Shown here: piece after piece, positions 16,440 to 25,185 of the stretch
How the letters are laid out: each line of letters begins with the position of its first letter
Numbering within the stretch: position 1 is the stretch's first letter
Assembly: GCA_910586965.1 (NCBI GenBank)
Contig: CAJUMF010000007.1
Span: forward strand, 56,067-120,066
Source: an uncultured Dorea sp.
GTDB lineage: Bacteria > Bacillota > Clostridia > Lachnospirales > Lachnospiraceae
Reading direction: 5' to 3'
DNA length: 64,000 nt
Program-made: the position numbers and the translations under genes
The notes under the pieces: generated by a model
Told to the model about the DNA's origin: nothing
The model's input: the letters and a program-made list of their open reading frames with translations, nothing else
The model's database searches: none

Positions 16440-18530
16440 ATGGCTAGATATCTTGTGATCGTAGAGTCACCTGCCAAGGTAAAGACAATTAAAAAATTTC
16501 TGGGGAGCAATTATGTTGTGACTGCATCCAACGGCCATGTAAGAGATTTGCCCAAAAGCCAGCTTGGAATTGATGTAGAACATGATTTTGAACCAAAATA
16601 TATTACGATCCGCGGGAAAGGAGATATTCTTGCAAATCTGCGCAAAGAAGTGAAAAAGGCAGACAAAGTATATCTTGCAACTGACCCGGACCGGGAGGGG
16701 GAGGCAATCTCATGGCATCTTTCTAAATCGCTGAAGCTTGAGGACAAGAAGACGTACCGGATCAGCTTTAATGAGATTACGAAGAATGCCGTAAAAACTT
16801 CTCTTAAAAATGCAAGAGAAATTGATATGGACTTAGTGGATGCACAGCAGGCGAGACGTATCCTGGACAGAGTTGTAGGTTACAGAATAAGCCCTCTTTT
16901 GTGGGCAAAGGTAAAGAGGGGCTTAAGTGCGGGGCGTGTCCAGTCTGTCGCTTTGAGGATCATTGCAGACCGGGAGGAAGAGATCAATATGTTTATCCCG
17001 GAGGAATATTGGACACTGGATGCCTGCCTGAAAGTGAATGGTGAGAAGAAACCGTTGACAGCCAGGTTCTATGGGACGGAAGAGGAGAAGATGACCATTC
17101 GTTCCAAAGAGGAATTAGACCGGATCATAGAGGAAATTGATGATGTACCCTATACGGTAGAGGAAGTGAAAAAGGGCGAGAGGACAAAAAAGTCCCCAGT
17201 TCCTTTTACTACCAGTACATTGCAGCAAGAAGCCTCTAAGGGGCTTAATTTTGCCACTGCGAAGACCATGCGGATTGCCCAGCAGCTCTACGAGGGAATC
17301 GACTTGAAGGGCAACGGGACGGTAGGTCTCATCACATATTTGCGTACGGATTCAACCAGGATCTCTGAGGAAGCGGATGGGAACGTGCGGGAATTTATTA
17401 AAGAACAGTATGGCGCTAAGTTTGTGGCGGATGAGAGATCAAAAGAGGCTGACGGTAAGAAGATCCAGGATGCACATGAGGCGATCCGGCCGACGGATGT
17501 GGCGAGGACTCCTGCGGCAGTGAAAGATTCATTGACGCGGGATCAGTTCAGACTCTATCAATTGATATGGAAGCGGTTTGTTGCCAGCAGGATGCAGCCG
17601 GCGAGATATGAGACGACTTCTGTGAAGATCGGCGCAGGGAAATATAGATTTACAGTGGCGGCATCTAAGCTTTCTTTTGAAGGCTTCCGGGCAGTTTATG
17701 TAGAGGCAGGAGAAGGGAAAGAAGAGAGCAATGTGCTTCTCAAAGGATTGGATAAAGAGTCCGTTCTCACAAAAGAGAGTTTTGACAGTAAACAGCATTT
17801 TACACAGCCGCCTGCCCATTATACGGAGGCAGCTCTTGTGAAGACGCTGGAGGAACTGGGAATCGGGCGCCCCAGTACCTATGCGCCGACTATCTCTACA
17901 ATTATCAATCGAAGATATGTGGCAAAGGAAAATAAAAATCTGTATTTGACGGAGATCGGAGAGGTTGTCAATCATATGATGAAGCAGTCTTTCCCGACGA
18001 TTGTAGATGTGAACTTTACTGCTAATATGGAAAGTCTGCTGGATGGAGTTGCAGAAGGAAAAGTAAAGTGGAAGACAATTATAGAGAATTTTTATCCGGA
18101 TATTGAGGAAGCAGTAGAGCGTGCAGAGAAGGAGCTTGAGACAGTCAAGATTGAAGATGAGGTGACAGATGTAATCTGTGAGCAGTGCGGGCGCAATATG
18201 GTGATCAAATATGGACCTCACGGAAAATTCCTGGCTTGTCCGGGATTCCCGGAGTGCAGGAACACAAAGCCTTATCTTGAAAAAGCAGGTGTGAAGTGTC
18301 CGGTATGCGGCAAAGATGTGGTCTTAAGAAAGACCAAGAAGGGCCGCAGATACTATGGCTGTGAGGATAATCCGGAATGCAGCTTTATGTCGTGGCAAAA
18401 GCCGTCGGATAAGAAATGTCCGCGCTGCGGAAGTTATATGGTAGAAAAGGGGAACAAACTTAGCTGTTCCAATGAGCAATGCGGCTATGTGGAGAATAAA
18501 TCAGACAACAGTAAGACGGTATCGGACTAG
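16440..18530 (+). CDS. topA: DNA topoisomerase I
   Basis: TopA relaxes negative supercoils by single-strand passage. The 696-residue protein starts with the TOPRIM domain (VIVESPAKVKTIKKFLG; DPDREGEAI metal site), contains the catalytic tyrosine in ITYLRTDSTRIS (Tyr300), and ends with three zinc-binding modules: CEQCG..CPGFPEC, CPVCG..CEDNPEC and CPRCG..CSNEQC. All three modules keep four cysteines. The order dprA-topA-codY is the usual Firmicutes block. The start follows GGAGGAAGG. Confidence 0.96.
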   Translation: MARYLVIVESPAKVKTIKKFLGSNYVVTASNGHVRDLPKSQLGIDVEHDFEPKYITIRGKGDILANLRKEVKKADKVYLATDPDREGEAISWHLSKSLKLEDKKTYRISFNEITKNAVKTSLKNAREIDMDLVDAQQARRILDRVVGYRISPLLWAKVKRGLSAGRVQSVALRIIADREEEINMFIPEEYWTLDACLKVNGEKKPLTARFYGTEEEKMTIRSKEELDRIIEEIDDVPYTVEEVKKGERTKKSPVPFTTSTLQQEASKGLNFATAKTMRIAQQLYEGIDLKGNGTVGLITYLRTDSTRISEEADGNVREFIKEQYGAKFVADERSKEADGKKIQDAHEAIRPTDVARTPAAVKDSLTRDQFRLYQLIWKRFVASRMQPARYETTSVKIGAGKYRFTVAASKLSFEGFRAVYVEAGEGKEESNVLLKGLDKESVLTKESFDSKQHFTQPPAHYTEAALVKTLEELGIGRPSTYAPTISTIINRRYVAKENKNLYLTEIGEVVNHMMKQSFPTIVDVNFTANMESLLDGVAEGKVKWKTIIENFYPDIEEAVERAEKELETVKIEDEVTDVICEQCGRNMVIKYGPHGKFLACPGFPECRNTKPYLEKAGVKCPVCGKDVVLRKTKKGRRYYGCEDNPECSFMSWQKPSDKKCPRCGSYMVEKGNKLSCSNEQCGYVENKSDNSKTVSD

Positions 18531-18576
18531 AAAAAGGGTAAAAACAAAAAAAGAATAAGATTTTGTGCAAAATTTA

Positions 18577-18605
18577 TTGAATATTCGAGAATTGTGTGAT
18601 AATAT
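18577..18605 (+). promoter_or_regulatory. Putative sigma-A promoter for codY
   Basis: TTGAAT (18577-18582), 17-base spacer, TAATAT (18600-18605), 25 bases before the codY start. An overlapping GATAAT at 18598 would give a 15-base spacer and is less likely. Confidence 0.5.
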
Positions 18606-18630
18606 TACGCTATAGAACGGAGGAAAACGT

Positions 18631-19407
18631 ATGAGTGTACAATTATTAGATAAAACAAGGAAAATTAATAAATTGCTTCACAACAATGATTCGAGCAAAG
18701 TTGTCTTTAACGATATCTGCGATGTGCTGACAGATATTTTGGATTCTAATGTGTTGGTAGTCAGCAAGAAAGGAAAAGTGCTTGGCGGAAGTAAATGTGC
18801 GGATGTTCCGTATATTGAGGAGTTGATTGAGAAAGATGTGGGAAAACATATTGATGTTCATCTGAATGAGAGATTCCTGATCGTACTCTCAACGAAGGAG
18901 AATGCCAATATGGAGACGCTTGGTTTCTCGGAAGAGGTCGTGGCGCATTATCAGGCTTTGATCAGTCCCATTGATATTGCAGGAGAGCGTCTTGGAACAC
19001 TCTTTATCTATAAGAAAGATGCCTTGTATGAGATTGATGATATTATTCTGAGTGAATATGGAACGACGGTAGTAGGTTTGGAGATGCTGCGTTCTGTGAA
19101 TGAGGAAAATGCGGAGGAGACAAGGAAGGAACATATTGTCCAGTCTGCCATCAGCACCCTTTCTTTTTCTGAACTGGAAGCCATCATCCATATTTTTGAG
19201 GAGCTTGAGGGGACGGAAGGGATCCTTGTGGCCAGCAAGGTTGCTGACAGAGTAGGGATTACCCGTTCTGTGATCGTGAATGCTCTGCGTAAGTTTGAGA
19301 GTGCAGGTGTAATTGAGTCGCGTTCTTCCGGTATGAAGGGGACTTATATTAAAGTTGTCAATGATTATGTGTTTACCGAGCTTGAAAAGCTTAAGTCAGA
19401 GAGGTAA
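18631..19407 (+). CDS. codY: GTP- and branched-chain amino acid-sensing repressor CodY
   Basis: CodY represses nutrient-acquisition and stationary-phase genes when GTP and branched-chain amino acids are plentiful. The 258-residue protein starts LLDKTRKINKLL, as in CodY, followed by the GAF ligand domain to about residue 155. The C-terminal winged helix (ASKVADRVGITRSVIVNALRKFESAGVIESRSSGMKGTYIKV) is nearly invariant in the family. Length is normal. A guaB gene, a common metabolic link to GTP pools, lies 3 kb downstream, but that is not evidence of direct control. Confidence 0.96.
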   Translation: MSVQLLDKTRKINKLLHNNDSSKVVFNDICDVLTDILDSNVLVVSKKGKVLGGSKCADVPYIEELIEKDVGKHIDVHLNERFLIVLSTKENANMETLGFSEEVVAHYQALISPIDIAGERLGTLFIYKKDALYEIDDIILSEYGTTVVGLEMLRSVNEENAEETRKEHIVQSAISTLSFSELEAIIHIFEELEGTEGILVASKVADRVGITRSVIVNALRKFESAGVIESRSSGMKGTYIKVVNDYVFTELEKLKSER

Positions 19408-19415
19408 CAGTTGTT

Positions 19416-19718
19416 ATGTATGAGAAGTGTCCTGCCAGCATCAGGATGACGAGGGTGATTCTGCAGAATGGTTATTTTGATGAGAATGCTTATAATTGTG
19501 AAGTTATTACGTATAACCCGGAGAAAGAGAGCATATACTTATTAACAGGGAACAATGAGCTGCCGCTCTTTTCGCTGGATGGGGTGTATGAGTGCATCCT
19601 GGAGGCAGAAGAGACCATAAAATGCGAGGGAGTCATAAAGGAAAGATATTATAACAAGCTCGGAAATACAATAGTATTTTATGTAAAGAATGGATTTTAT
19701 AAAAATCCTGTAAACTAA
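19416..19718 (+). CDS. Small conserved-looking protein of unknown function
   Basis: This 100-residue protein lies 8 bases after codY and is probably co-transcribed with it. It is predicted to be beta-rich, with alternating hydrophobic residues (MTRVILQNG, EVITYNPEKESIYLLTGNNELPLFSLDG, YECILEAEE, GVIKERYYNKLGNTIVFYVKNGFYKNP). The pattern is reminiscent of a small beta-barrel such as PilZ or YcgR-N, but the PilZ RxxxR and DxSxxG motifs are not visible. I do not assign a function. The site GAGAGGT precedes the start by 10 bases. Confidence 0.75.
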   Translation: MYEKCPASIRMTRVILQNGYFDENAYNCEVITYNPEKESIYLLTGNNELPLFSLDGVYECILEAEETIKCEGVIKERYYNKLGNTIVFYVKNGFYKNPVN

Positions 19719-19728
19719 ATAAAGTGTG

Positions 19729-19757
19729 TTGACAAAATGGAAAGAGAGTGCTATTTT
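19729..19757 (+). promoter_or_regulatory. Sigma-A promoter for groESL
   Basis: TTGACA (19729-19734), 17-base spacer, TATTTT (19752-19757), placed immediately before the CIRCE operator. A TATATT at 19757 would need a 22-base spacer. Confidence 0.7.
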
Positions 19758-19768
19758 ATATTATAGTT

Positions 19769-19795
19769 TTAGCACTCTCTTTTTATGAGTGCTAA
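19769..19795 (+). promoter_or_regulatory. CIRCE operator (HrcA site)
   Basis: The exact CIRCE consensus is present: TTAGCACTC, 9 bases, GAGTGCTAA. HrcA binds it and represses groESL at normal temperature. A further GAGTGCTA half-site lies at 19746-19753. Confidence 0.95.
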
Positions 19796-19825
19796 CAAAT
19801 AAAGAAGTATTAAGGAGGAGTTCAC

Positions 19826-20110
19826 ATGAAATTAACACCGCTTGGCGACAGAGTCGTTTTAAAACAATTAGTTGCAGAAGAGACAACAAAGTCAGGAATC
19901 GTGATTCCGGGACAGTCAAAAGAGAAACCGCAGCAGGCAGAAGTCGTTGCCGTAGGACCTGGCGGGACCGTTGACGGAAAAGAAGTTACCATGAACGTGT
20001 CCGCAGGACAGAAGGTCATCTATTCCAAATATGCCGGGACGACGGTAGAGCTTGACGATGAGGAATTCATTATCGTAAAGCAGGACGACATCCTTGCGAT
20101 TGTGGAGTAA
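19826..20110 (+). CDS. groES: Co-chaperonin GroES
   Basis: GroES caps the GroEL chamber. The 94-residue protein has KLTPLGDRVVLKQ, the mobile loop around TTKSGIVIPGQSKEKPQ, and the C-terminal KYAGTTVELDDEEFIIVKQDDILAIVE, all standard. The start follows AAGGAGGAG. It is controlled by the upstream CIRCE element and followed by groEL after 65 bases without a terminator. Confidence 0.97.
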   Translation: MKLTPLGDRVVLKQLVAEETTKSGIVIPGQSKEKPQQAEVVAVGPGGTVDGKEVTMNVSAGQKVIYSKYAGTTVELDDEEFIIVKQDDILAIVE

Positions 20111-20175
20111 CGGATAACAGGGCCAATTGTAGAACAATTTTAATGATAGAATAAAGAAACAGGAGGAATACGATC

Positions 20176-21801
20176 ATGGCAAAGGAAATCAAATATGGAG
20201 CAGATGCCAGAGGAGCATTGGAGGCAGGCGTGAACCAGCTTGCCGATACAGTAAGAGTAACCCTTGGACCAAAGGGACGCAACGTTGTGCTTGACAAGTC
20301 TTTCGGCGCGCCGCTGATTACTAACGACGGCGTGACGATTGCGAAAGAGATTGAGCTGGAGGATGCTTTTGAGAACATGGGCGCGCAGCTTATCAAGGAA
20401 GTTGCGTCAAAGACCAATGACGTGGCAGGCGACGGAACAACGACGGCTACCGTCCTTGCACAGGCTATGGTGCATGAGGGCATCAAGAACTTAGCGGCGG
20501 GCGCGAACCCGATCATTCTCCGCAAGGGTATGAAGAAAGCGACGGAAAAGGCAGTGGAAGCAATCGCGGGCATGTCAAGCAAGGTGAAGGACAAAGACCA
20601 GATTGCAAAGGTTGCTGCGATTTCCGCAGGAGACACAGAGGTCGGCGAGATGGTAGCGGACGCGATGGAGAAAGTTTCCAACGACGGCGTTATCACCATC
20701 GAGGAATCCAAGACCATGAAGACAGAGTTAGACCTTGTGGAAGGCATGCAGTTTGACAGAGGATATATCTCCGCATATATGGCTACAGACATGGATAAGA
20801 TGGAGGCAAATCTGGAGGAGCCGTATATCCTGATCACGGATAAGAAGATTTCCAACATCCAGGATATCCTGCCGCTCCTTGAGCAGATCGTGCAGTCCGG
20901 CGCAAGGCTCCTCATCATCGCTGAGGATATCGAGGGCGAGGCTCTCACGACGCTGATCGTCAATAAGCTCAGAGGAACGTTCAATGTCGTAGCAGTTAAG
21001 GCTCCGGGCTACGGCGACAGAAGAAAAGAGATGCTTAAAGATATCGCGGTGCTGACCGGAGGCCAGGTGGTTTCCGACGAGCTTGGCATGGACTTGAAGG
21101 AGACGACTTTAGATCAGCTTGGACGCGCGAAATCCGTTAAGGTACAGAAAGAAAATACGGTGATCGTAGACGGCTGCGGCGACAAGAAAGAGATTTCTGA
21201 CCGCGTAGCTCAGATCAAGATGCAGATTGAGGAGACTACATCTGACTTTGACCGTGAGAAACTCCAGGAGAGACTTGCGAAGCTGGCCGGCGGCGTAGCG
21301 GTTATCCGCGTAGGCGCTGCGACAGAGACAGAGATGAAGGAAGCGAAGCTCCGCATGGAGGACGCTCTTGCAGCGACAAGAGCGGCAGTGGAGGAAGGTA
21401 TCATCGCAGGAGGCGGTTCTGCGTATATCCACGCGGCAAAAGAAGTGGCTAAGATGGCGGCTGAGATGAGCGGCGACGAGAAGACCGGCGCCAATGTAGT
21501 GCTGAAAGCTCTGGAGTCGCCGCTGTTCCACATCGCTGCAAATGCAGGACTGGAAGGCTCCGTGATCATCAACAAGGTATCCGAGTCCGAAGTTGGAACG
21601 GGATTTGACGTGCTGACCGAGGAGTATGTCGACATGGTTGAGAATGGAATCCTTGACCCTGCGAAGGTTACGAGAAGCGCTCTGCAGAATGCCACAAGCG
21701 TTGCATCCACACTGCTTACTACAGAGTCCGTAGTTGCGAACGTCAAGGAAGACGCTCCGGCAATGCCGGCGGGCGCAGGCGCAGGGATGGGCATGATGTA
21801 A
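20176..21801 (+). CDS. groEL: Chaperonin GroEL
   Basis: The 541-residue protein has the Hsp60 signatures: VTLGPKGRNVVLDKSFGAP with the nucleotide-binding VAGDGTTTATVLAQ, the apical domain, AATETEMKEAKLRMEDALAATRAAVEEGIIAGGG (about 21,315-21,416), and the Gly-Met-rich tail ending GAGMGMM. It forms the folding chamber with GroES. Codon use is more G+C-rich than in the neighbours, as expected for a highly expressed gene. The start follows AGGAGGAAT. Confidence 0.98.
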   Translation: MAKEIKYGADARGALEAGVNQLADTVRVTLGPKGRNVVLDKSFGAPLITNDGVTIAKEIELEDAFENMGAQLIKEVASKTNDVAGDGTTTATVLAQAMVHEGIKNLAAGANPIILRKGMKKATEKAVEAIAGMSSKVKDKDQIAKVAAISAGDTEVGEMVADAMEKVSNDGVITIEESKTMKTELDLVEGMQFDRGYISAYMATDMDKMEANLEEPYILITDKKISNIQDILPLLEQIVQSGARLLIIAEDIEGEALTTLIVNKLRGTFNVVAVKAPGYGDRRKEMLKDIAVLTGGQVVSDELGMDLKETTLDQLGRAKSVKVQKENTVIVDGCGDKKEISDRVAQIKMQIEETTSDFDREKLQERLAKLAGGVAVIRVGAATETEMKEAKLRMEDALAATRAAVEEGIIAGGGSAYIHAAKEVAKMAAEMSGDEKTGANVVLKALESPLFHIAANAGLEGSVIINKVSESEVGTGFDVLTEEYVDMVENGILDPAKVTRSALQNATSVASTLLTTESVVANVKEDAPAMPAGAGAGMGMM

Positions 21802-21823
21802 AAAGAAAATAAATGAATTTTTT

Positions 21824-21853
21824 GGGAACTCTTTGCGCGGGAGTTCCCATTTT
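21824..21853 (+). terminator. Intrinsic terminator of groESL
   Basis: Perfect 8-bp stem GGGAACTC/GAGTTCCC with a 9-base loop, followed by ATTTTC, beginning 22 bases after groEL. Confidence 0.8.
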
Positions 21854-21934
21854 CGTATAAAATGTGTTACAATGTCCTTAAGGATAAAAAGTGTGTATCA
21901 CGGTACATCACAAAGAACAATGGAGGATATAGAT

Positions 21935-22426
21935 ATGGGCGATTTTTATACAGAACAGTTGATCAAAAAGCAGGGGGATATGAAAGATCTGGTAATTAAA
22001 GCAGTGCTTGTGGCAGTAGCCATTGTTTCCGTGCTGACAGTATTTATTTTTCCCATGGGACTTTTGTTCCCGATCATAATTATTGCGTTGGTGTGGTTTT
22101 TGATATCCAGGCTTAATGTAGAATATGAATACCTGTATGTGAATGGTGACCTTGATATTGATAAGATCATGAATAAATCTAAGAGAAAACGTGTGTTTTC
22201 CACCAATGTAAAAGAGATGGAGCTTCTTGCGCCGGTGGATTCGCCGAAGCTTGGGCAGTTCAGGAATGCGAAAGTGATCAACTTAAGTTCAGGACGGGCG
22301 GATGCAAGACTCTATGCGATGGTCGTGGCAAACAACGGACAGACGGCCAAGCTTATATTTGAACCCAATGATACGATCATTGAAGGTCTTTTTATGCTGG
22401 CTCCCAGGAAAGTAGTGCGTCAGTAG
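21935..22426 (+). CDS. Two-helix membrane protein of unknown function
   Basis: This 163-residue protein has two adjacent hydrophobic segments at about residues 17-55 (VIKAVLVAVAIVSVLTVFIF and LLFPIIIIALVWFLI) that form a hairpin. A beta-rich soluble domain follows (EYEYLYVNGDLDIDKIMNKSKRKRVFSTNVKEMELLAPVDS, about 22,124-22,250), resembling small PH-like membrane-associated domains. I have seen similar proteins beside guaB in Lachnospiraceae but cannot name the family with certainty. The ATG at 21935 is chosen for its GGAGG site; an upstream open stretch from 21833 starts inside the groEL terminator. Confidence 0.78.
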   Translation: MGDFYTEQLIKKQGDMKDLVIKAVLVAVAIVSVLTVFIFPMGLLFPIIIIALVWFLISRLNVEYEYLYVNGDLDIDKIMNKSKRKRVFSTNVKEMELLAPVDSPKLGQFRNAKVINLSSGRADARLYAMVVANNGQTAKLIFEPNDTIIEGLFMLAPRKVVRQ

Positions 22427-22479
22427 ACAACGCCTGGCAAAAAATCGTGCAAAAATGGCACGAAAAATGTAAGAATATG

Positions 22480-22509
22480 TTGACAAACGTAAAGCAAATT
22501 CGTTATTAT
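22480..22509 (+). promoter_or_regulatory. Sigma-A promoter for guaB
   Basis: TTGACA (22480-22485), 18-base spacer, TATTAT (22504-22509), about 57 bases before the guaB start. Confidence 0.65.
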
Positions 22510-22566
22510 AGCATTTAATAATCATTAGTAACTGTATTTGAATTAAAATGGAAGAGAGGTATGAAC

Positions 22567-24021
22567 ATGGGAAGGATTATTGGGGAAGGGATTACATTTG
22601 ATGATGTGCTTTTAGTGCCGGCGTATTCAGAGGTGATTCCTAATCAGGTGGATCTGTCAACTTATTTGACAAAAGAAATTAAGCTTAATGTACCGATGAT
22701 GAGTGCCGGGATGGACACGGTAACCGAGTACCGTATGGCGATCGCTATGGCCCGTCAGGGCGGGATCGGCATTATCCATAAAAATATGTCAATTGAAAAG
22801 CAGGCAGAAGAAGTAGATAAAGTAAAGCGTTCTGAGAATGGAGTTATCACAGATCCGTTCTATCTCTCTCCGGAGCATACACTGGAAGATGCCAATAATC
22901 TTATGGGAAAATTCAGGATTTCCGGTGTACCGATCACAGAAGGAAGAAAGCTTGTGGGTATTATCACAAACCGCGATCTTAAATTCGAGACAGATTTCAC
23001 AAAAAAGATAAAGGAAAGTATGACCTCAGAGGGGCTGATCACAGCCAAAGAGGGGATTACGCTGGATGAGGCGAAGCAGATCCTGGCAAAGGCAAGGAAA
23101 GAAAAGCTTCCGATCGTGGATGATAATTTTAATCTGAAAGGCCTTATTACAATTAAAGATATTGAAAAGCAGATACGATATCCGCTCTCAGCCAAGGATT
23201 CCCAGGGCAGACTTTTGTGCGGTGCAGCTATCGGAATCACTGCCAATTGCATAGAGAGGGCAAAGGCGCTTGTGGAAGCAAAGGTGGATGTAGTGGTGAT
23301 GGATTCTGCGCATGGTCATTCAGCCAATGTATTGCGTACAGTCGATATGGTGAAATCTACTTTCCCTAATCTTCAGATCATTGCAGGCAATGTAGCTACC
23401 GGAGAGGCGGTGGAGGCACTGATCAAAGCTGGTGCAGATGCGGTGAAGGTCGGGATCGGACCTGGCTCTATCTGTACGACTCGTGTGGTTGCAGGAATCG
23501 GCGTACCGCAGATCACGGCTGTAATGAATTGCTATGAAGCGGCCGATAAGTATGGCATTCCGATCATCGCTGACGGGGGTATCAAGTATTCCGGTGATAT
23601 GACAAAGGCGATCGCCGCAGGCGCCAATGTATGTATGATGGGGAGTATGCTGGCGGGATGTGACGAGAGCCCTGGAGATTATGAATTATACCAAGGAAGA
23701 AAATATAAAGTATACCGCGGCATGGGCTCTATTGCAGCTATGGAGAACGGAAGCAAAGACCGGTATTTCCAGACGGATGCCAAGAAGTTAGTTCCGGAAG
23801 GCGTGGAAGGCCGTGTGGCATATAAGGGAATGGTTGAAGATACGGTATTCCAGCTTGTGGGAGGCTTGCGTTCGGGTATGGGATATTGCGGAGCAGCTAC
23901 CATCGAAGATTTAAAAAAGACCGGGCAGTTTATGAAGATTACATCCGCTTCATTGAAGGAGAGTCATCCGCATGATATCCATATTACGAAAGAGGCACCG
24001 AATTACAGTGTGAACGAGTAG
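22567..24021 (+). CDS. guaB: IMP dehydrogenase
   Basis: GuaB oxidises IMP to XMP with NAD+, the committed step to GMP. The 484-residue protein has GEGITFDDVLLVP at the start, two CBS domains inserted at about residues 93-205, and the catalytic loop GPGSICTTR with Cys303. DGGIKYSGDMTKA and GMGSIAAM shape the phosphate site, and RVAYKGMVEDTV the flap. ATG 22567 gives a normal 7-base distance to AGAGAGGT; the ATG at 22561 is adjacent to it. Aldose epimerase follows after 29 bases. Confidence 0.95.
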   Translation: MGRIIGEGITFDDVLLVPAYSEVIPNQVDLSTYLTKEIKLNVPMMSAGMDTVTEYRMAIAMARQGGIGIIHKNMSIEKQAEEVDKVKRSENGVITDPFYLSPEHTLEDANNLMGKFRISGVPITEGRKLVGIITNRDLKFETDFTKKIKESMTSEGLITAKEGITLDEAKQILAKARKEKLPIVDDNFNLKGLITIKDIEKQIRYPLSAKDSQGRLLCGAAIGITANCIERAKALVEAKVDVVVMDSAHGHSANVLRTVDMVKSTFPNLQIIAGNVATGEAVEALIKAGADAVKVGIGPGSICTTRVVAGIGVPQITAVMNCYEAADKYGIPIIADGGIKYSGDMTKAIAAGANVCMMGSMLAGCDESPGDYELYQGRKYKVYRGMGSIAAMENGSKDRYFQTDAKKLVPEGVEGRVAYKGMVEDTVFQLVGGLRSGMGYCGAATIEDLKKTGQFMKITSASLKESHPHDIHITKEAPNYSVNE

Positions 24022-24050
24022 AAGACAGGAAAGGGAAAGGAAGTTTGGCT

Positions 24051-25085
24051 ATGAACTGTGAGTTTGGAAGTACATCAAAGGGAGAGAAGGCAAGGCTTTA
24101 TATCTTACGGAATCAAAGAGGTATGGAAATCGCGGTCACGGATTACGGTGCGGCGCTCGTAAAGGTGCTTGTTCCGGATAAGGACGGAAAAGTACAGGAT
24201 GTTGTGCTTGGATATGACAACGCGAAAGCCTATGAAAACGGCGGCGTTTATTTCGGGGCAACTGTGGGAAGGGTGGCGAACCGGATCGGCGGGGCATCCT
24301 TTGAGCTGAACGGCAATGCTTATGAGCTGACAGCCAATGACAACAACAATTCTCTCCACGGGGGACGTGATTATTATAATAAGCGGATGTGGCAGGCAGA
24401 GGAAACCGATGGACAAAAGGTAATGTTTTCCCTTGAAAGTCCGGAAGGTGATCAGGGATATCCTGGGAATGCGAAGATATCTGTCATTTATGAGCTGACG
24501 GAGGATAATGAATTAAAGATTAGTTATCATGCGGTTTCTGATGGGGATACACTGATGAATCTCACAAACCACAGCTATTTCAATCTGTCCGGACATGCTT
24601 CCGGCCCGGTGCTCGGTCAGGAAGTGTTTATTGCGGCAGATGCATTTACCAGGGCGGATGCAGAGTCTATACCTACAGGAGAGCTTGTGCCGGTCGAAGA
24701 CACGCCGATGGATTTTAGAGAGTATAAAGCGATCGGAGAAGAGATTGAGACGGATTACGAAGCGTTGACTTTGGGTCAGGGATATGACCATAATTGGGCG
24801 CTTAATGGGAAAGGGATGCGCACGGTCGCCGGTATGCGTTCGAAGGAGACCGGGATTGTCATGGAAGTCCTTACAGATCTTCCGGGGATGCAGTTTTATA
24901 CCGGGAATTTCCTGATAAGTGAACAGGGTAAAGAAGATACGGAGTATAAGAAGCGTCACGGGGCGTGTTTTGAGACGCAGTATTTTCCGGATGCAATACA
25001 TAAAGAACATTTCGAGGGACCGGTTCTAAAGGCCGGCACCTCCTATGACACTATGACTGTGTATCGGTTCCATACGGAAGCGTAA
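24051..25085 (+). CDS. galM: Aldose 1-epimerase (mutarotase)
   Basis: GalM interconverts alpha and beta anomers of aldoses. The 344-residue protein shows the expected motifs: GATVGRVANRI, NSLHGG, the catalytic histidine in LTNHSYFNLSG, GYDHNWAL, and the catalytic glutamate in CFETQYFPDAIH. It is co-directional with guaB at a short distance, and the only galactose-type gene here, so it may simply share the transcript. ATG 24051 lies about 10 bases after AAAGG. Confidence 0.93.
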   Translation: MNCEFGSTSKGEKARLYILRNQRGMEIAVTDYGAALVKVLVPDKDGKVQDVVLGYDNAKAYENGGVYFGATVGRVANRIGGASFELNGNAYELTANDNNNSLHGGRDYYNKRMWQAEETDGQKVMFSLESPEGDQGYPGNAKISVIYELTEDNELKISYHAVSDGDTLMNLTNHSYFNLSGHASGPVLGQEVFIAADAFTRADAESIPTGELVPVEDTPMDFREYKAIGEEIETDYEALTLGQGYDHNWALNGKGMRTVAGMRSKETGIVMEVLTDLPGMQFYTGNFLISEQGKEDTEYKKRHGACFETQYFPDAIHKEHFEGPVLKAGTSYDTMTVYRFHTEA

Positions 25086-25142
25086 CGGCAGGAAATCTTC
25101 ATAAAATCATAAGTATCTTTTTATTCTTTTGTCAGAAATGTG

Positions 25143-25151
25143 TGCTATCAT
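25143..25151 (+). promoter_or_regulatory. Possible extended -10 promoter for the amidase gene
   Basis: TGCTATCAT is an extended -10 (TGn-TATCAT) 34 bases before the start codon. No good -35 element is seen. Confidence 0.35.
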
Positions 25152-25185
25152 TTAGAAAGCATAAGAGAAAAGAGAGACAGGAAAT

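Noticed and set aside
18577..18597. Possible CodY box overlapping the codY promoter
   Set aside because: The AATATTCGAGAATTG stretch differs from AATTTTCWGAAAATT at about six positions, too weak for a call.
20070..20984. 304-codon minus-strand frame
   Set aside because: Antisense to groES and groEL. The composition is Ser/Ala/Ile-rich, an effect of the codon bias of groEL.
22445..22463. Short hairpin TCGTGC/GCACGA before guaB
   Set aside because: Only six base pairs and flanked by A rather than T, so not a plus-strand terminator; no riboswitch consensus.
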